IMG/VR virus record: IMGVR_UViG_3300042935_001365
Location: 1 to 56,896 of that record
DNA: 56,896 bases
Reading direction: 5' to 3' (one strand)
Source: a virus
The position numbers and the translations under genes are program-made. Every line of letters starts with the position of its first letter. The first letter of the stretch is position 1. The notes beneath the pieces were generated by a model, which saw only the letters and a program-made list of their open reading frames with translations, made no database searches and was not told where the DNA came from. Shown piece after piece: positions 1-7,781 of the stretch.

Positions 1-148
1 CTCCGTCAAGGTATATTAACTTTACCGTTTCACCATCACCTATAATTGTTAAAGTGGGATATTCATCATCTGGAACAGGATGGGTGGGTTTTATTTCATA
101 ACGATATTCCCAACAAATTTTATCCACTTTATCAAGAAACTCTTTCAT
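1..148 (-). CDS. hypothetical protein, 3' end beyond window
   Basis: The reading frame opens with ATG at 148 (MKEFLDKVDKICWEYRYEIK...) and runs off the left edge without a stop, so the C-terminus is missing. Its start lies 1 base after the stop of the gene at 150-437, as the last visible member of that operon. I do not recognise the family. Confidence 0.6.
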   Translation of the reverse strand, partial: MKEFLDKVDKICWEYRYEIKPTHPVPDDEYPTLTIIGDGETVKLIYLDG

Positions 149-149
149 T

Positions 150-437
150 TTATTCGTCATCTTCATCTTTGTTTAGTAATTTACGACCTTCTTCCCATAT
201 TGACGATCCACACATATAAGGATGTTCAATAACATCTTCAAGAAATTCCTCAAGTTCTTTTATTCTATTATCCTTTTCTTCTTTATTAAATCTCCTTTCA
301 ATTATAGATTCAAGTTCTGTGGTTATTTCATTTTCAATGTCATCACCCAAATTATCCCACCAATCATCGAATCCCCATCTAACATAAAGAACATCAATTA
401 TCTCTAAAACACATTTTTTGATTTCTAATTTACTCAT
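150..437 (-). CDS. hypothetical acidic protein, 95 aa
   Basis: A highly acidic, probably helical protein (many D/E, WWDNLGDDIENE segment near residue 26). It overlaps the upstream gene by 4 bases (ATGA arrangement), so it is translationally coupled in the 1045-to-1 operon. No family recognised. Confidence 0.65.
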   Translation of the reverse strand: MSKLEIKKCVLEIIDVLYVRWGFDDWWDNLGDDIENEITTELESIIERRFNKEEKDNRIKELEEFLEDVIEHPYMCGSSIWEEGRKLLNKDEDDE

Positions 438-664
438 CTGTATACTGTTTGTCTTGATCCGTTAAGTTTCTGACTTAATAATGTTTGTTTGAAACACTTA
501 ACGAATTCTTCTTTTATGTCTTCAACAACGATATCGTTACCGTACACCATCACATCTTTCTTAACCCTATCTTTCCAATGATAATTTTTGGGGTAGTTGT
601 ATAGAAGAAAGTCCTCCATTTCCTCCATAGTAAAGGAAAGTTCTATTTTAATTTGTTTACTCAT
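434..664 (-). CDS. hypothetical protein, 76 aa
   Basis: A small protein of unknown function in a tight minus-strand operon, overlapping both neighbours by 4 bases. Composition is mixed with a basic C-terminus (SQKLNGSRQTVYR). No mot. Confidence 0.6.
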   Translation of the reverse strand: MSKQIKIELSFTMEEMEDFLLYNYPKNYHWKDRVKKDVMVYGNDIVVEDIKEEFVKCFKQTLLSQKLNGSRQTVYR

Positions 665-879
665 CTTGATATTATTTTACAATTATCTTTACTAATGTCG
701 TGCGATTTTCCATCAACTATTACTCTGTAATAGGAACCATAAAAATTTGACCAATCTTTAACAACCTCAAACTGTTCTCCCTGTCTAAATTTTTTCTCCA
801 CAAGTCCAGATCTATAGTAATTCAATAATTCGTGAAGGTAATGTTCACACAAACAATCTTTTGTTACCTCTATTATCAT
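661..879 (-). CDS. hypothetical protein, 72 aa
   Basis: A short protein that looks like a small beta-barrel (FEVVKDWSNFYGSYYRVIVDG, alternating hydrophobic residues), perhaps SH3-like, but this is only an impression. It lies 1 base after the stop of the 54-aa gene upstream and overlaps the next gene by 4 bases. Confidence 0.6.
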   Translation of the reverse strand: MIIEVTKDCLCEHYLHELLNYYRSGLVEKKFRQGEQFEVVKDWSNFYGSYYRVIVDGKSHDISKDNCKIISR

Positions 880-880
880 T

Positions 881-1045
881 TTAATTTTGTTTTTCGTATA
901 TATTTCTATTTTGTTCCATCTTACTAAAACTTTGTATCTGACGTTCAGTTATATTGATAACCCATTCCTCAAAATACTTATGATACTTTTTGTGGTTATC
1001 TTTATAAAATACTTCTTCTAACCAAACATAAAGTTCTGGTGTCAT
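881..1045 (-). CDS. hypothetical protein, 54 aa
   Basis: ATG at 1045 to TAA at 881. The protein (MTPELYVWLEEVFYKDNHKK...) is probably helical. It is the first gene of the operon running to the window start, 25 bases below a near-perfect Bacteroidota promoter at 1071-1102, which supports it being real despite its size. Confidence 0.6.
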   Translation of the reverse strand: MTPELYVWLEEVFYKDNHKKYHKYFEEWVINITERQIQSFSKMEQNRNIYEKQN

Positions 1046-1070
1046 ACTATCAGTTTATTAAAATAATAAA

Positions 1071-1102
1071 CAAATATATGATTTTTATATCACATAATCA
1101 AA
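1071..1102 (-). promoter_or_regulatory. Bacteroidota-type promoter
   Basis: Read on the minus strand: TTTG (1102-1099), 20-base spacer, TATATTTG (1078-1071). This matches the known Bacteroidota -33 TTTG / -7 TAnnTTTG promoter. It drives the operon starting at 1045. Confidence 0.75.
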
Positions 1103-1110
1103 TATTTTTA

Positions 1111-1142
1111 AAACAAAAAACCCCTATATCACTATAGAGGTT
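1111..1142 (-). terminator. intrinsic terminator
   Basis: On the minus strand, AACCTCTATA-GUGA-UAUAGGGGUU forms a 10-bp stem with a tetraloop and is followed by a T-run. It ends transcription of the gene pair at 1177-2662. Confidence 0.85.
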
Positions 1143-1176
1143 CAAATATTAGTTATTGTTGGTTCATATTAGTTTT

Positions 1177-1725
1177 TTATTTTATTTCTTTATCTAATAC
1201 CTTAATTGTCTTATTGACATCAGTATAGAGGTCTGGCATACGACCCTCATTATATATAAAAGGATTTTCAATCGTCTTTAATCTCTTTTGAAAGGTAATA
1301 TTGTAATCAGTTAAAAAAACTTCAGGAACTGAATTTGTATTAAACTTTTCTCCAATATCTTTGTATTTAAAAATATCTATTTTTACTAAGTTTACATTTT
1401 TTGTTTTTATAAAATCATAAAATTCTTGTGTGTTAAAAAATTCTTTTTCTAAGATTTTACAAATTGAACAACTTTTGGCGGTAAGATATAAAAATATATT
1501 TTTTTTCCTATCCTTAACCTGTATTTTATCAAACGAATCTACCCAATCAATAGTAATATTTTTTGGTTGGTCTTTATTAACATTTAATTCTTTTTCTTTT
1601 GGATTGTAATTAAACTTATTATAATCCATATGATTTGGATCTGTTAAAAACCCTAATGGGTTTTTTGATTGCTCACTCAATCCCATCATTTGTCTCATTC
1701 TTTTTATTTCTTCTTGTAGGTTCAT
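1177..1725 (-). CDS. thioredoxin-fold protein with capsid-targeting-like leader
   Basis: The start at 1725 (MNLQEEIKRMRQMMGLSE) lies 1 base after the stop of the upstream gene; an upstream in-frame extension would overlap that gene. After a leader ending in L-S-E and a Pro/Asn-rich linker, residues ~55-165 look like a thioredoxin fold. A CSIC (CxxC) motif lies at ~86-89 in the segment TAKSCSICK, and a cis-Pro-like SVPE comes later. The family acts in disulfide exchange. The leader resembles T4 internal-protein leaders, so I infer packaging into the head. The fold call is fairly sure; the substrate is unknown. Confidence 0.75.
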   Translation of the reverse strand: MNLQEEIKRMRQMMGLSEQSKNPLGFLTDPNHMDYNKFNYNPKEKELNVNKDQPKNITIDWVDSFDKIQVKDRKKNIFLYLTAKSCSICKILEKEFFNTQEFYDFIKTKNVNLVKIDIFKYKDIGEKFNTNSVPEVFLTDYNITFQKRLKTIENPFIYNEGRMPDLYTDVNKTIKVLDKEIK

Positions 1726-1726
1726 A

Positions 1727-2662
1727 TTATGTTGGCAATTTTTTCCCTTTGTGATGAGTTTTCTCATTCTCTATTCTTATCTTTATTTTTGGTGAATAAC
1801 CTTTAGGTAATTTATTATTGATCCCTTCAAATTCCCCCATTTCATTATCCATTCTTATAACAATTTGTTTTTCTTTTATGTTCATCATAATTTGTCCAAC
1901 AGTATGCATATTATACATATTTTTAGTCCTATATGGATTTAAGAATGGATCGTCATCATATTTTTGTTTTAATGTATTAATTACATCCATATCTGTTTTG
2001 GCATCTTTTAAATGTTTTTTCGCCAATTCCATTCTAGATACAGATGATTTTCTTTTTTCACCCGTAGTGTATCCCGCATCTTTTTGATATACCCCATGAT
2101 TTGATCTAACAACTATTTTAGAATCCTCTTTTAATTTTTTAATTATTGGTGCATGTTTAGATGTCATTTCAATCACATAAATATCTTTACCATCTGATAC
2201 AAATGTCTCACCTCTTAAACCCCATTTACTTTTTGACCCAGTAAACTCAATTAATGACTTTACTGCGGATCTCATATCTTTTTTTGTGAGAGCTTCTCTT
2301 ATTTTTTGCCCATCTTTTGAGTATACCCTCTTTTCAGTTTTATCGTTTTTAATTTTTCGTTGTTTAAGTACTTTTTCACCTTCTTTTTCATCGGCAGCGG
2401 TTGATAATGCAGAATTTACAATACTGATTCCATACTCATTCATTCCCTCACTCCAATCAGTATCAGTATCTCTCCAATAGGCAATTTCAACACCGTCAAC
2501 TATTTCGTGAACCAATTCAATTTTCGCCTTGTAACCTCTATCCCTATTTTTTGCTAAAACAATGGTATCTTTTAATTTAACTCCTGCAATTACACATTCG
2601 TTTAATACTTTTGGTTCCGTTTCTTCGAGTAATATTCTTCTTATATTGTTTTGTGAATTCAT
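1727..2662 (-). CDS. Ntn hydrolase (choloylglycine hydrolase / acyltransferase-like) with cleavable leader
   Basis: The start at 2662 (MNSQNNIRRILLEE) is chosen because it gives a leader like those of its neighbours; an in-frame ATG 12 codons upstream adds a hydrophobic stretch. Residue C23 begins CVIAGVKLKD and is followed by KNRDRGY and SEGMNEYGISIVNS, the order seen in the choloylglycine hydrolase / penicillin acylase-like Ntn superfamily (N-terminal Cys, Arg-Asp, GMNE). These enzymes cleave amides using an N-terminal Cys exposed by processing. Here C23 directly follows L-N-E, itself a T4 gp21-like (I/L)-x-E site. The downstream thioredoxin-fold gene starts 1 base later. Confidence 0.72.
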   Translation of the reverse strand: MNSQNNIRRILLEETEPKVLNECVIAGVKLKDTIVLAKNRDRGYKAKIELVHEIVDGVEIAYWRDTDTDWSEGMNEYGISIVNSALSTAADEKEGEKVLKQRKIKNDKTEKRVYSKDGQKIREALTKKDMRSAVKSLIEFTGSKSKWGLRGETFVSDGKDIYVIEMTSKHAPIIKKLKEDSKIVVRSNHGVYQKDAGYTTGEKRKSSVSRMELAKKHLKDAKTDMDVINTLKQKYDDDPFLNPYRTKNMYNMHTVGQIMMNIKEKQIVIRMDNEMGEFEGINNKLPKGYSPKIKIRIENEKTHHKGKKLPT

Positions 2663-2687
2663 ACATATAAATATATCGTATATAATA

Positions 2688-2714
2688 AAAATCCCCACTG
2701 ATGAGGTGAGGATT
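2688..2714 (-). terminator. intrinsic terminator
   Basis: On the minus strand, AAATCCTCAC / GTGGGGATTT pair over 10 bp around a 7-base loop, followed by TTTT. It overlaps the stop codon of the 30-aa ORF at 2714. Confidence 0.75.
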
Positions 2715-2806
2715 TATTTTTTTCCATAATAATCGAAATAGTCTTTTCTGTCTTTAAGTACCGTTACCATCAGAAACGATATACCTACAATAGTTAATAT
2801 AATCAT
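2714..2806 (-). CDS. small single-pass membrane peptide, 30 aa
   Basis: ATG at 2806. The peptide is a hydrophobic segment (MIILTIVGISFLMVTVL) followed by a charged tail (KDRKDYFDYYGKK). A terminator follows at once. The membrane helix and charge pattern support it, but it is very short and no family is recognised. Confidence 0.45.
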   Translation of the reverse strand: MIILTIVGISFLMVTVLKDRKDYFDYYGKK

Positions 2807-2868
2807 ATCGTATATATAGTATGATAATCTATATTGTGTAACCTTTATATATTATGAAATTGTTATGG

Positions 2869-3570
2869 TTACATTGGTTTAATCATTTCTTTTAATTCCC
2901 ATATACCCTTATCGTAGACAATATAACTATTGTTCTCAATCCAATCCCCACAGTTTAGATAATGTATTCCATCTACGAATTTATTTTCTGGTGTATGTAT
3001 GTGTCCACAAATAACACCCTTACAATTTCTTTTTTTCGATTGGTACACCAATTGATCTTCAAAGTTAGTTATGAATTTAACCGCATCTTTTACTTTCTTT
3101 TTTAAGAATTTACTTAATGATTTCTTATATCCAAACCTCTTCATTAACATATCTAAACTAATTGCCAGTTCATAACCAAATGATCCCAATTTACCCAACC
3201 ATTTCATTTGTACTATACCATCGTATAAATCCCCATGTGTTATAAAGTAATCTTCCCATATCATCTCATTCACTACAGTAATATTCTCACCAAAGTATAA
3301 TGGAATATAACTCCTTAAAAAATCATCATGATTACCAGTGATATAAGTTACCTTAGTTCCCTTCTTTGTGTATGATAAAATCTTACGAATAACATTAGAA
3401 AAGGATTGATTCCAATAATGTCTCTTCTTCAATAACCAACCATCTATAAAATCACCTACTATGATTAATTCTTTAGGTTCATATTCTTTTAACATCTCCA
3501 ATAGTAATTCGGCATTGGATCCCTTACTACCTAAATGTACATCCGATATAAATAATGCGTCTACTTTCAT
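2869..3570 (-). CDS. calcineurin-like phosphoesterase, LpxH-like
   Basis: A two-metal phosphoesterase of the UDP-2,3-diacylglucosamine diphosphatase type. Motifs in order: SDVHLGS (D9, H11), GDFIDGW (D39), GNHDD (N75, H76), a middle THGD and CGHIHTP near residue 195. The length, 233 aa, is normal for the LpxH family in Bacteroidota. LpxH cleaves UDP-diacyl-GlcN in lipid A synthesis. In a phage it might alter surface lipids, but the substrate cannot be read. The gene directly abuts the upstream glycosyltransferase gene, so the pair probably acts on one surface glycolipid. Confidence 0.8.
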   Translation of the reverse strand: MKVDALFISDVHLGSKGSNAELLLEMLKEYEPKELIIVGDFIDGWLLKKRHYWNQSFSNVIRKILSYTKKGTKVTYITGNHDDFLRSYIPLYFGENITVVNEMIWEDYFITHGDLYDGIVQMKWLGKLGSFGYELAISLDMLMKRFGYKKSLSKFLKKKVKDAVKFITNFEDQLVYQSKKRNCKGVICGHIHTPENKFVDGIHYLNCGDWIENNSYIVYDKGIWELKEMIKPM

Positions 3571-4269
3571 TTAAAAATAATTTATTTCTTTTCTAAAATG
3601 ATTTTCATCATTTCTTTTTTTATAATTCTTAATTAAAAATTTAACGTAGAACCAATATCCCATCTTTTTAAACCTTCTATCATCTTGTGTGACATATCTG
3701 TTTATGATTTTAAATTTATCTATTGGGTATTTTTTACTTAAGATAAAATCTTCACTTTGTTTTATCGTCTCATCAAACCCACCATAACCATTAAATGATT
3801 CTATAGATGTCATAAAGTATGCACCCATAGAAAAAGAAGTTTTTAGTTTTGAATGTATTATGTTGAATAAATAAAATCCTAAGTTAAGTGGGAAACCAGA
3901 TCTACTTTTTAACTTACACGTAATTAAATCGTATCCATTTTCTAATTCATTTAGGGTTGACAATATGGTATCATTATCAGTAAATGTTACATCAGCATCC
4001 AAAAATAATACATATTTTGTATTAACCATAGTTGCACCCTTATTACGTGCGTACGAAACTTTACCACCTTTCTCAATAAGAATTTCATAATTAACTTTTT
4101 TCTTAATGTTATTTATTACATCAATGGTATTATCAGTGGAGTCACCGTCTAATATAATAACTTTTGTACCTTCTATGTTTTTTTGATTGTTTAGTGATAA
4201 TAGTGTTTTACCTATATAATTCTCCTCATTTTTACTAGGTATAATTACTGTTACAAAACTTGATATCAT
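3571..4269 (-). CDS. family 2 glycosyltransferase
   Basis: A GT-A-fold sugar transferase. The N-terminus has TVIIPSKNEENYIGKTL, then ILDGDSTDNT, and KGGKVSYARNKG, followed by LFLDADVTF (DxD motif ~92-94). No membrane segment is clear. The family moves a sugar from a nucleotide sugar to an acceptor. The gene is fused end to end with the LpxH-like gene, pointing to surface glycan or lipid modification of the host (inferred). Confidence 0.82.
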   Translation of the reverse strand: MISSFVTVIIPSKNEENYIGKTLLSLNNQKNIEGTKVIILDGDSTDNTIDVINNIKKKVNYEILIEKGGKVSYARNKGATMVNTKYVLFLDADVTFTDNDTILSTLNELENGYDLITCKLKSRSGFPLNLGFYLFNIIHSKLKTSFSMGAYFMTSIESFNGYGGFDETIKQSEDFILSKKYPIDKFKIINRYVTQDDRRFKKMGYWFYVKFLIKNYKKRNDENHFRKEINYF

Positions 4270-4331
4270 ATTAATAAATATGTATATTTTTTTGTAGTTA
4301 GGTTTGTTAATGATTTAATAACAATATAAAA

Positions 4332-4508
4332 CTATTCTCTTTCATATGTAGTAATAATTTCTTCACCCACTTGTAAGGTTACTATATGTGTTGGGGTAGT
4401 TTCTTTATAAACCTCTTCTGTAATATATAGATTTTCCCATTCAACATCAGTGTTTCTCATAACCCATTGGATTCTTTCTTCCCAAGTCATTTCTCTTTTT
4501 ATACTCAT
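4332..4508 (-). CDS. hypothetical protein, 58 aa
   Basis: ATG at 4508, stop TAG at 4332. The protein starts MSIKREMTWEERIQWVMRNT and looks like a small helix-plus-strand protein. It lies in a run of small minus-strand phage genes downstream of the 102-aa gene. Family unknown. Confidence 0.55.
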   Translation of the reverse strand: MSIKREMTWEERIQWVMRNTDVEWENLYITEEVYKETTPTHIVTLQVGEEIITTYERE

Positions 4509-4522
4509 ATTATTTAGTTTAA

Positions 4523-4831
4523 TTAATCTACAACACCATTACCATAATATAAGTCAAAACTTTTTTTATTATAATCATCTGACTTTAACCATTCTTTATA
4601 CTTTAATTCGAACAACTTATCTTGAAATGTGTAGTGACTACCATTACAGTATCTAAGTTTGTTATTTAGATTATAGAATTGTTCAAATAACCCAATCTCA
4701 GTTTCATCAGTTATTTCTTTATTATATTTAATAACTGAACTCATGTCCCTATAACAAAAACCATTTTCCGTTACAACTGATTCGTCTTTAGGTGACCAGT
4801 AATTTAATATTATTTTTTTTATATTACTCAT
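4523..4831 (-). CDS. hypothetical protein, 102 aa
   Basis: Unknown small phage protein (MSNIKKIILNYWSPKDESVV...), rich in Asn, Tyr and Lys. Overlaps the upstream 78-aa gene by 8 bases. Nothing visible hints at function. Confidence 0.6.
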   Translation of the reverse strand: MSNIKKIILNYWSPKDESVVTENGFCYRDMSSVIKYNKEITDETEIGLFEQFYNLNNKLRYCNGSHYTFQDKLFELKYKEWLKSDDYNKKSFDLYYGNGVVD

Positions 4832-5060
4832 CCTCTAACTCTTCTATTGTGTTCTCAATATCACCTATTTTATCACTTACTAATTTTCGCATGTTCTCCA
4901 TTTGAGATAACATTGACAATCTAAGGTTATGGAATTCTTCGTCCTTTATTTCACTAAAAGAACTATAATGTTTAAAACAATATTCGAAACCTTCATTATC
5001 CATCCTGTAATTGACATTTAACCAATGTTCCAATTGATCTTCTAATTCTTCTCTATTCAT
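4824..5060 (-). CDS. hypothetical protein, 78 aa
   Basis: Acidic helical protein; the C-terminal half (LRLSMLSQMENMRKLVSDK...) could form a coiled coil. Overlaps the genes on both sides by 8 bases, so the 5428-to-4332 stretch is one operon. Confidence 0.6.
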   Translation of the reverse strand: MNREELEDQLEHWLNVNYRMDNEGFEYCFKHYSSFSEIKDEEFHNLRLSMLSQMENMRKLVSDKIGDIENTIEELEDE

Positions 5061-5223
5061 CTTCTTTATTTAATTTTTCTAACATTTCTTCTATTTCGTA
5101 TCCCTGTTCTTCCAGTTCCTTTTGAATCTTTTTATCGTTTATGAATTTGGCATCTTCCCACGCTTCCTTAACACTACCCCATTTAAACAACAATCTAAAA
5201 AAATCATATATTAACTTAAACAT
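5053..5223 (-). CDS. hypothetical protein, 56 aa
   Basis: ATG at 5223 to TAG at 5053. N-terminus is amphipathic (MFKLIYDFFRLLFKWGSVKE), then a charged coiled-coil-like tail. Overlaps neighbours by 8 bases on both sides, which supports it as a coupled gene. Confidence 0.55.
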   Translation of the reverse strand: MFKLIYDFFRLLFKWGSVKEAWEDAKFINDKKIQKELEEQGYEIEEMLEKLNKEDE

Positions 5224-5428
5224 TGTTAATAGTTTCTAGAAAATCCCACACGTTATTTGTAAACTCCTCATAAAGGTCACCATCCTCATCATCAGATAAG
5301 TCAATGATATAATTATCAAGACAATCATCAACGACTACTTCCAATATCTCACCAAGAGTTTGTTCGTCATTTTTTAATTCATTGTACTTATCATGAATGT
5401 ACTTCTTTTGGTATTGTGTTAATCCCAT
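5216..5428 (-). CDS. hypothetical acidic protein, 70 aa
   Basis: Very acidic (DDEDGDLYEEF) small protein, first gene of the operon ending at 4332. A TTTG-N20-TAATTTTG promoter lies just upstream at 5448-5479. Family not recognised. Confidence 0.6.
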   Translation of the reverse strand: MGLTQYQKKYIHDKYNELKNDEQTLGEILEVVVDDCLDNYIIDLSDDEDGDLYEEFTNNVWDFLETINNV

Positions 5429-5447
5429 ATATAATTTATTATTTAAA

Positions 5448-5479
5448 CAAAATTAATGATAATATATTTAATTAACAAA
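5448..5479 (-). promoter_or_regulatory. Bacteroidota-type promoter
   Basis: Minus strand TTTG (5479-5476), 20-base spacer, TAATTTTG (5455-5448), fitting -33/-7 of Bacteroidota. Serves the operon starting at 5428. Confidence 0.7.
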
Positions 5480-5480
5480 T

Positions 5481-5516
5481 AAAAATCCCTCATTTAATTA
5501 AAAAAGAGGGATTTTT
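5481..5516 (-). terminator. intrinsic terminator (bidirectional in shape)
   Basis: AAAAATCCCTC and GAGGGATTTTT form an 11-bp stem. Ends the metallopeptidase gene at 5546 and separates it from the promoter of the next operon. Confidence 0.8.
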
Positions 5517-5545
5517 AAATTGTCATAGTAAAATTATTTTATATA

Positions 5546-6979
5546 TTACTTTATCATTTTATTAAATTTTTTAATAGTATGTGCCAAATCTAAATTTTTA
5601 TCATTATTTGGATTAGTTGGGTTTACCATATTTTTTTCATTATTCATTACAAAATTATCTAAATTCTCAAACAAAGTTTTCAAATCTGGTGAGAAATTAT
5701 TTAAAATCCAACAAGCTAAAGTTCTATATACGGGAAGTGTTTCTATTTGTTGTTTTTCATTAACCCAACCCTCATTCCAATATGAAAAAAGAACCCCAAT
5801 CCAATCCATTTTTTCTCCAGGTTTAAGATTCAGTTTATTCCTAATTTCTGTAAGATTTGCAGTTTTTTCTGAATAATCGCAATTATAAGTCAAATTATTT
5901 GAATTTAGAATCAACATATCTATCAAATCCTTTATCCTTTCTTTCGACTTCTTTTCACTAATTTTTCCGTATTTTGGTTTATATATAGATGATAAATCTT
6001 TTATACCTTTATCTAAATCTAATTTCAATTCTTCAGGTATTTCCAAATTAACGGATTCTTCATCAGATTCCTTATCTTTATAGTTGTTTAAAACCTCAAA
6101 AGATTGTTTTAAATCTTCCAAACCAATTTTATCATTCCCCTCTTTTTTAGATGGAAACGATTTGGATACCACTTCTGTAGATGTTAATAAACCAACCCTA
6201 TTTTCCAATAAATGTTGTATTTCATGTGCAAAAGTTTGTTCGTAGTATTGTAATTCACCAAGTAAAGGAGACGGTACAAAAAGCCTACAATCATTTATCT
6301 CATTACCTCCCGAAACTGTTGACACTAATGAACCTAACCACGCAGTTATTTCATTACTCCCATTTTGTATGAGTACATCATATTCTTTGTCAAAAATATG
6401 TCCCAAACTGGAATATGATAAATCAGAATCAATATAAGCATCCGAAACAAATGCAAAAACACTTTTTCTACGACCATATCTATCTATCATAACCAATTCA
6501 ACATTATCAATAACCTTTAAATAATTTTTAAATTTAGTTTCCACTTCAGACATACTTAAACCGAACATTTCCATATGTTTTTCTTTAGTTTTTGGATCAC
6601 TTAACCATTTTCTCCACCAAGTTTTTGCCCTTTCTAATAGTGGGGTAATTTTTACCCTATCAGAATTTTTCTTATCATTAAGTTCTTGATAAAATAATTT
6701 TTGTTGTTGTTCAAATGAATCATCTATACCACTATATGTATCTTTATAATTTTTAGGTGTTTCGTCCTCACTAAACCCATAGTCAACACATTTTTTTTTA
6801 ACAATATCCCAGTATTGTCCTTCTTTACATTTAGGCCACTCTAATTTGTCACTACCTGTAGGTTTTAACATTTCGATTGCGTTAGATTCAGTAATTAAAT
6901 TATTACGTGAGTTATTATCTTCGTTGATAATACCCATCATCTTTTTAATTTTTTGTATCTCTTCCCGTAAATTTTTCAT
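5546..6979 (-). CDS. HExxH metallopeptidase-like protein with capsid-targeting-like leader
   Basis: A 477-aa protein starting MKNLREEIQKIKKMMGIINE, a leader nearly identical in pattern to the thioredoxin-fold protein at 1725. A second possible (I/L)-x-E site (NLITE) lies at ~27-31. At ~252-256 sits HEIQH in the helix TFAHEIQHLLENRV, the zinc-binding HExxH signature of gluzincin-type peptidases. The third ligand and substrate are not clear. Upstream are other leader-bearing proteins. I infer a protease carried in the virion and injected; the family is not recognised beyond the motif. Confidence 0.65.
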   Translation of the reverse strand: MKNLREEIQKIKKMMGIINEDNNSRNNLITESNAIEMLKPTGSDKLEWPKCKEGQYWDIVKKKCVDYGFSEDETPKNYKDTYSGIDDSFEQQQKLFYQELNDKKNSDRVKITPLLERAKTWWRKWLSDPKTKEKHMEMFGLSMSEVETKFKNYLKVIDNVELVMIDRYGRRKSVFAFVSDAYIDSDLSYSSLGHIFDKEYDVLIQNGSNEITAWLGSLVSTVSGGNEINDCRLFVPSPLLGELQYYEQTFAHEIQHLLENRVGLLTSTEVVSKSFPSKKEGNDKIGLEDLKQSFEVLNNYKDKESDEESVNLEIPEELKLDLDKGIKDLSSIYKPKYGKISEKKSKERIKDLIDMLILNSNNLTYNCDYSEKTANLTEIRNKLNLKPGEKMDWIGVLFSYWNEGWVNEKQQIETLPVYRTLACWILNNFSPDLKTLFENLDNFVMNNEKNMVNPTNPNNDKNLDLAHTIKKFNKMIK

Positions 6980-6997
6980 ATGTTATTCACTTATACT

Positions 6998-7291
6998 TTA
7001 TTTACAAATCGTACTTTGTATTGCTGACCACCAAGTGTCTGACTCATCAACTTCTGAATCACCAGTCATTCCGTAATCATCTAATTCACTTCTAATTTCG
7101 ATTGTAGCTTCTTTCCACATCCTCAAAGGTTTTTTTATTTCATCCCACATCTCAGGATTTTCTTTCATTCCACCTATATGATTTTTTAACAATTCAATAC
7201 CCTCTTCATATGTATCAACACTCATAATATTACAAATATCTTTCTTTTTAGAAGTTTCCTCTTTTAATATTTTCTTAATTAATAATCTCAT
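6998..7291 (-). CDS. small protein with capsid-targeting-like leader, 97 aa
   Basis: Begins MRLLIKKILKEETSKKK; the leader ends I-L-K-E, fitting an (I/L)-x-E cleavage site. The remainder is acidic and helical with two late Trp (DTWWSA). Overlaps the upstream HAD gene by 4 bases. Function unknown. Confidence 0.65.
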   Translation of the reverse strand: MRLLIKKILKEETSKKKDICNIMSVDTYEEGIELLKNHIGGMKENPEMWDEIKKPLRMWKEATIEIRSELDDYGMTGDSEVDESDTWWSAIQSTICK

Positions 7292-7773
7292 TTTTCCATA
7301 ATAGATTTTAATTTATCCAATGTTTTTGCAACATTATCGGAACTATGTTTAATACCTATACCTCCATTATTAACCCAAGAATCTATATTGGTTTGACTAT
7401 CATCGATTAATATTGAATTTTCGTTTGCATACTCTTTACCTTTATCTTTACCTAACACAACAAATTTAATAGTCGGTATTGGTTCTAAATAAACCTTAAC
7501 TTGATTTCTTTTGGTTTCTATTGAGTTATCTACATTCTTACTACCTGTGGCAGATAAAATAGTTGGTTCGTATTTTTTAATACCTTCCCACAACTTATTT
7601 CCTATATATTCAGTTTTATCTCCTAATCCACCTTCATCCGCCCCCATTTTTGTAAATAGAACTCCACCCATATCTACATAGAGTTTATATTCTTTTTCCA
7701 TAACAGAAGAATCACCCTTACTGTATTCAATAAGAAGTCTAATTTTTTTTATTTCCTCATTTAAATTTTTCAT
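7288..7773 (-). CDS. HAD-like protein with capsid-targeting-like leader; catalytic Asp altered
   Basis: Start at the ATG at 7773 (MKNLNEEIKKIRLLIE), another leader of the MKNLxEEIxKI type. Residues from ~30 show LYVDMGGVLF, equivalent to hhhDxDGV of 5'(3')-deoxyribonucleotidase-like HAD phosphatases, but the second Asp (general acid) is Gly. A late ILIDDSQTNI matches motif IV acidic residues. The protein may thus bind a phosphate ester without efficient catalysis. Sits between two other leader-bearing genes. Confidence 0.65.
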   Translation of the reverse strand: MKNLNEEIKKIRLLIEYSKGDSSVMEKEYKLYVDMGGVLFTKMGADEGGLGDKTEYIGNKLWEGIKKYEPTILSATGSKNVDNSIETKRNQVKVYLEPIPTIKFVVLGKDKGKEYANENSILIDDSQTNIDSWVNNGGIGIKHSSDNVAKTLDKLKSIMEK

Positions 7774-7781
7774 CAATAAAA

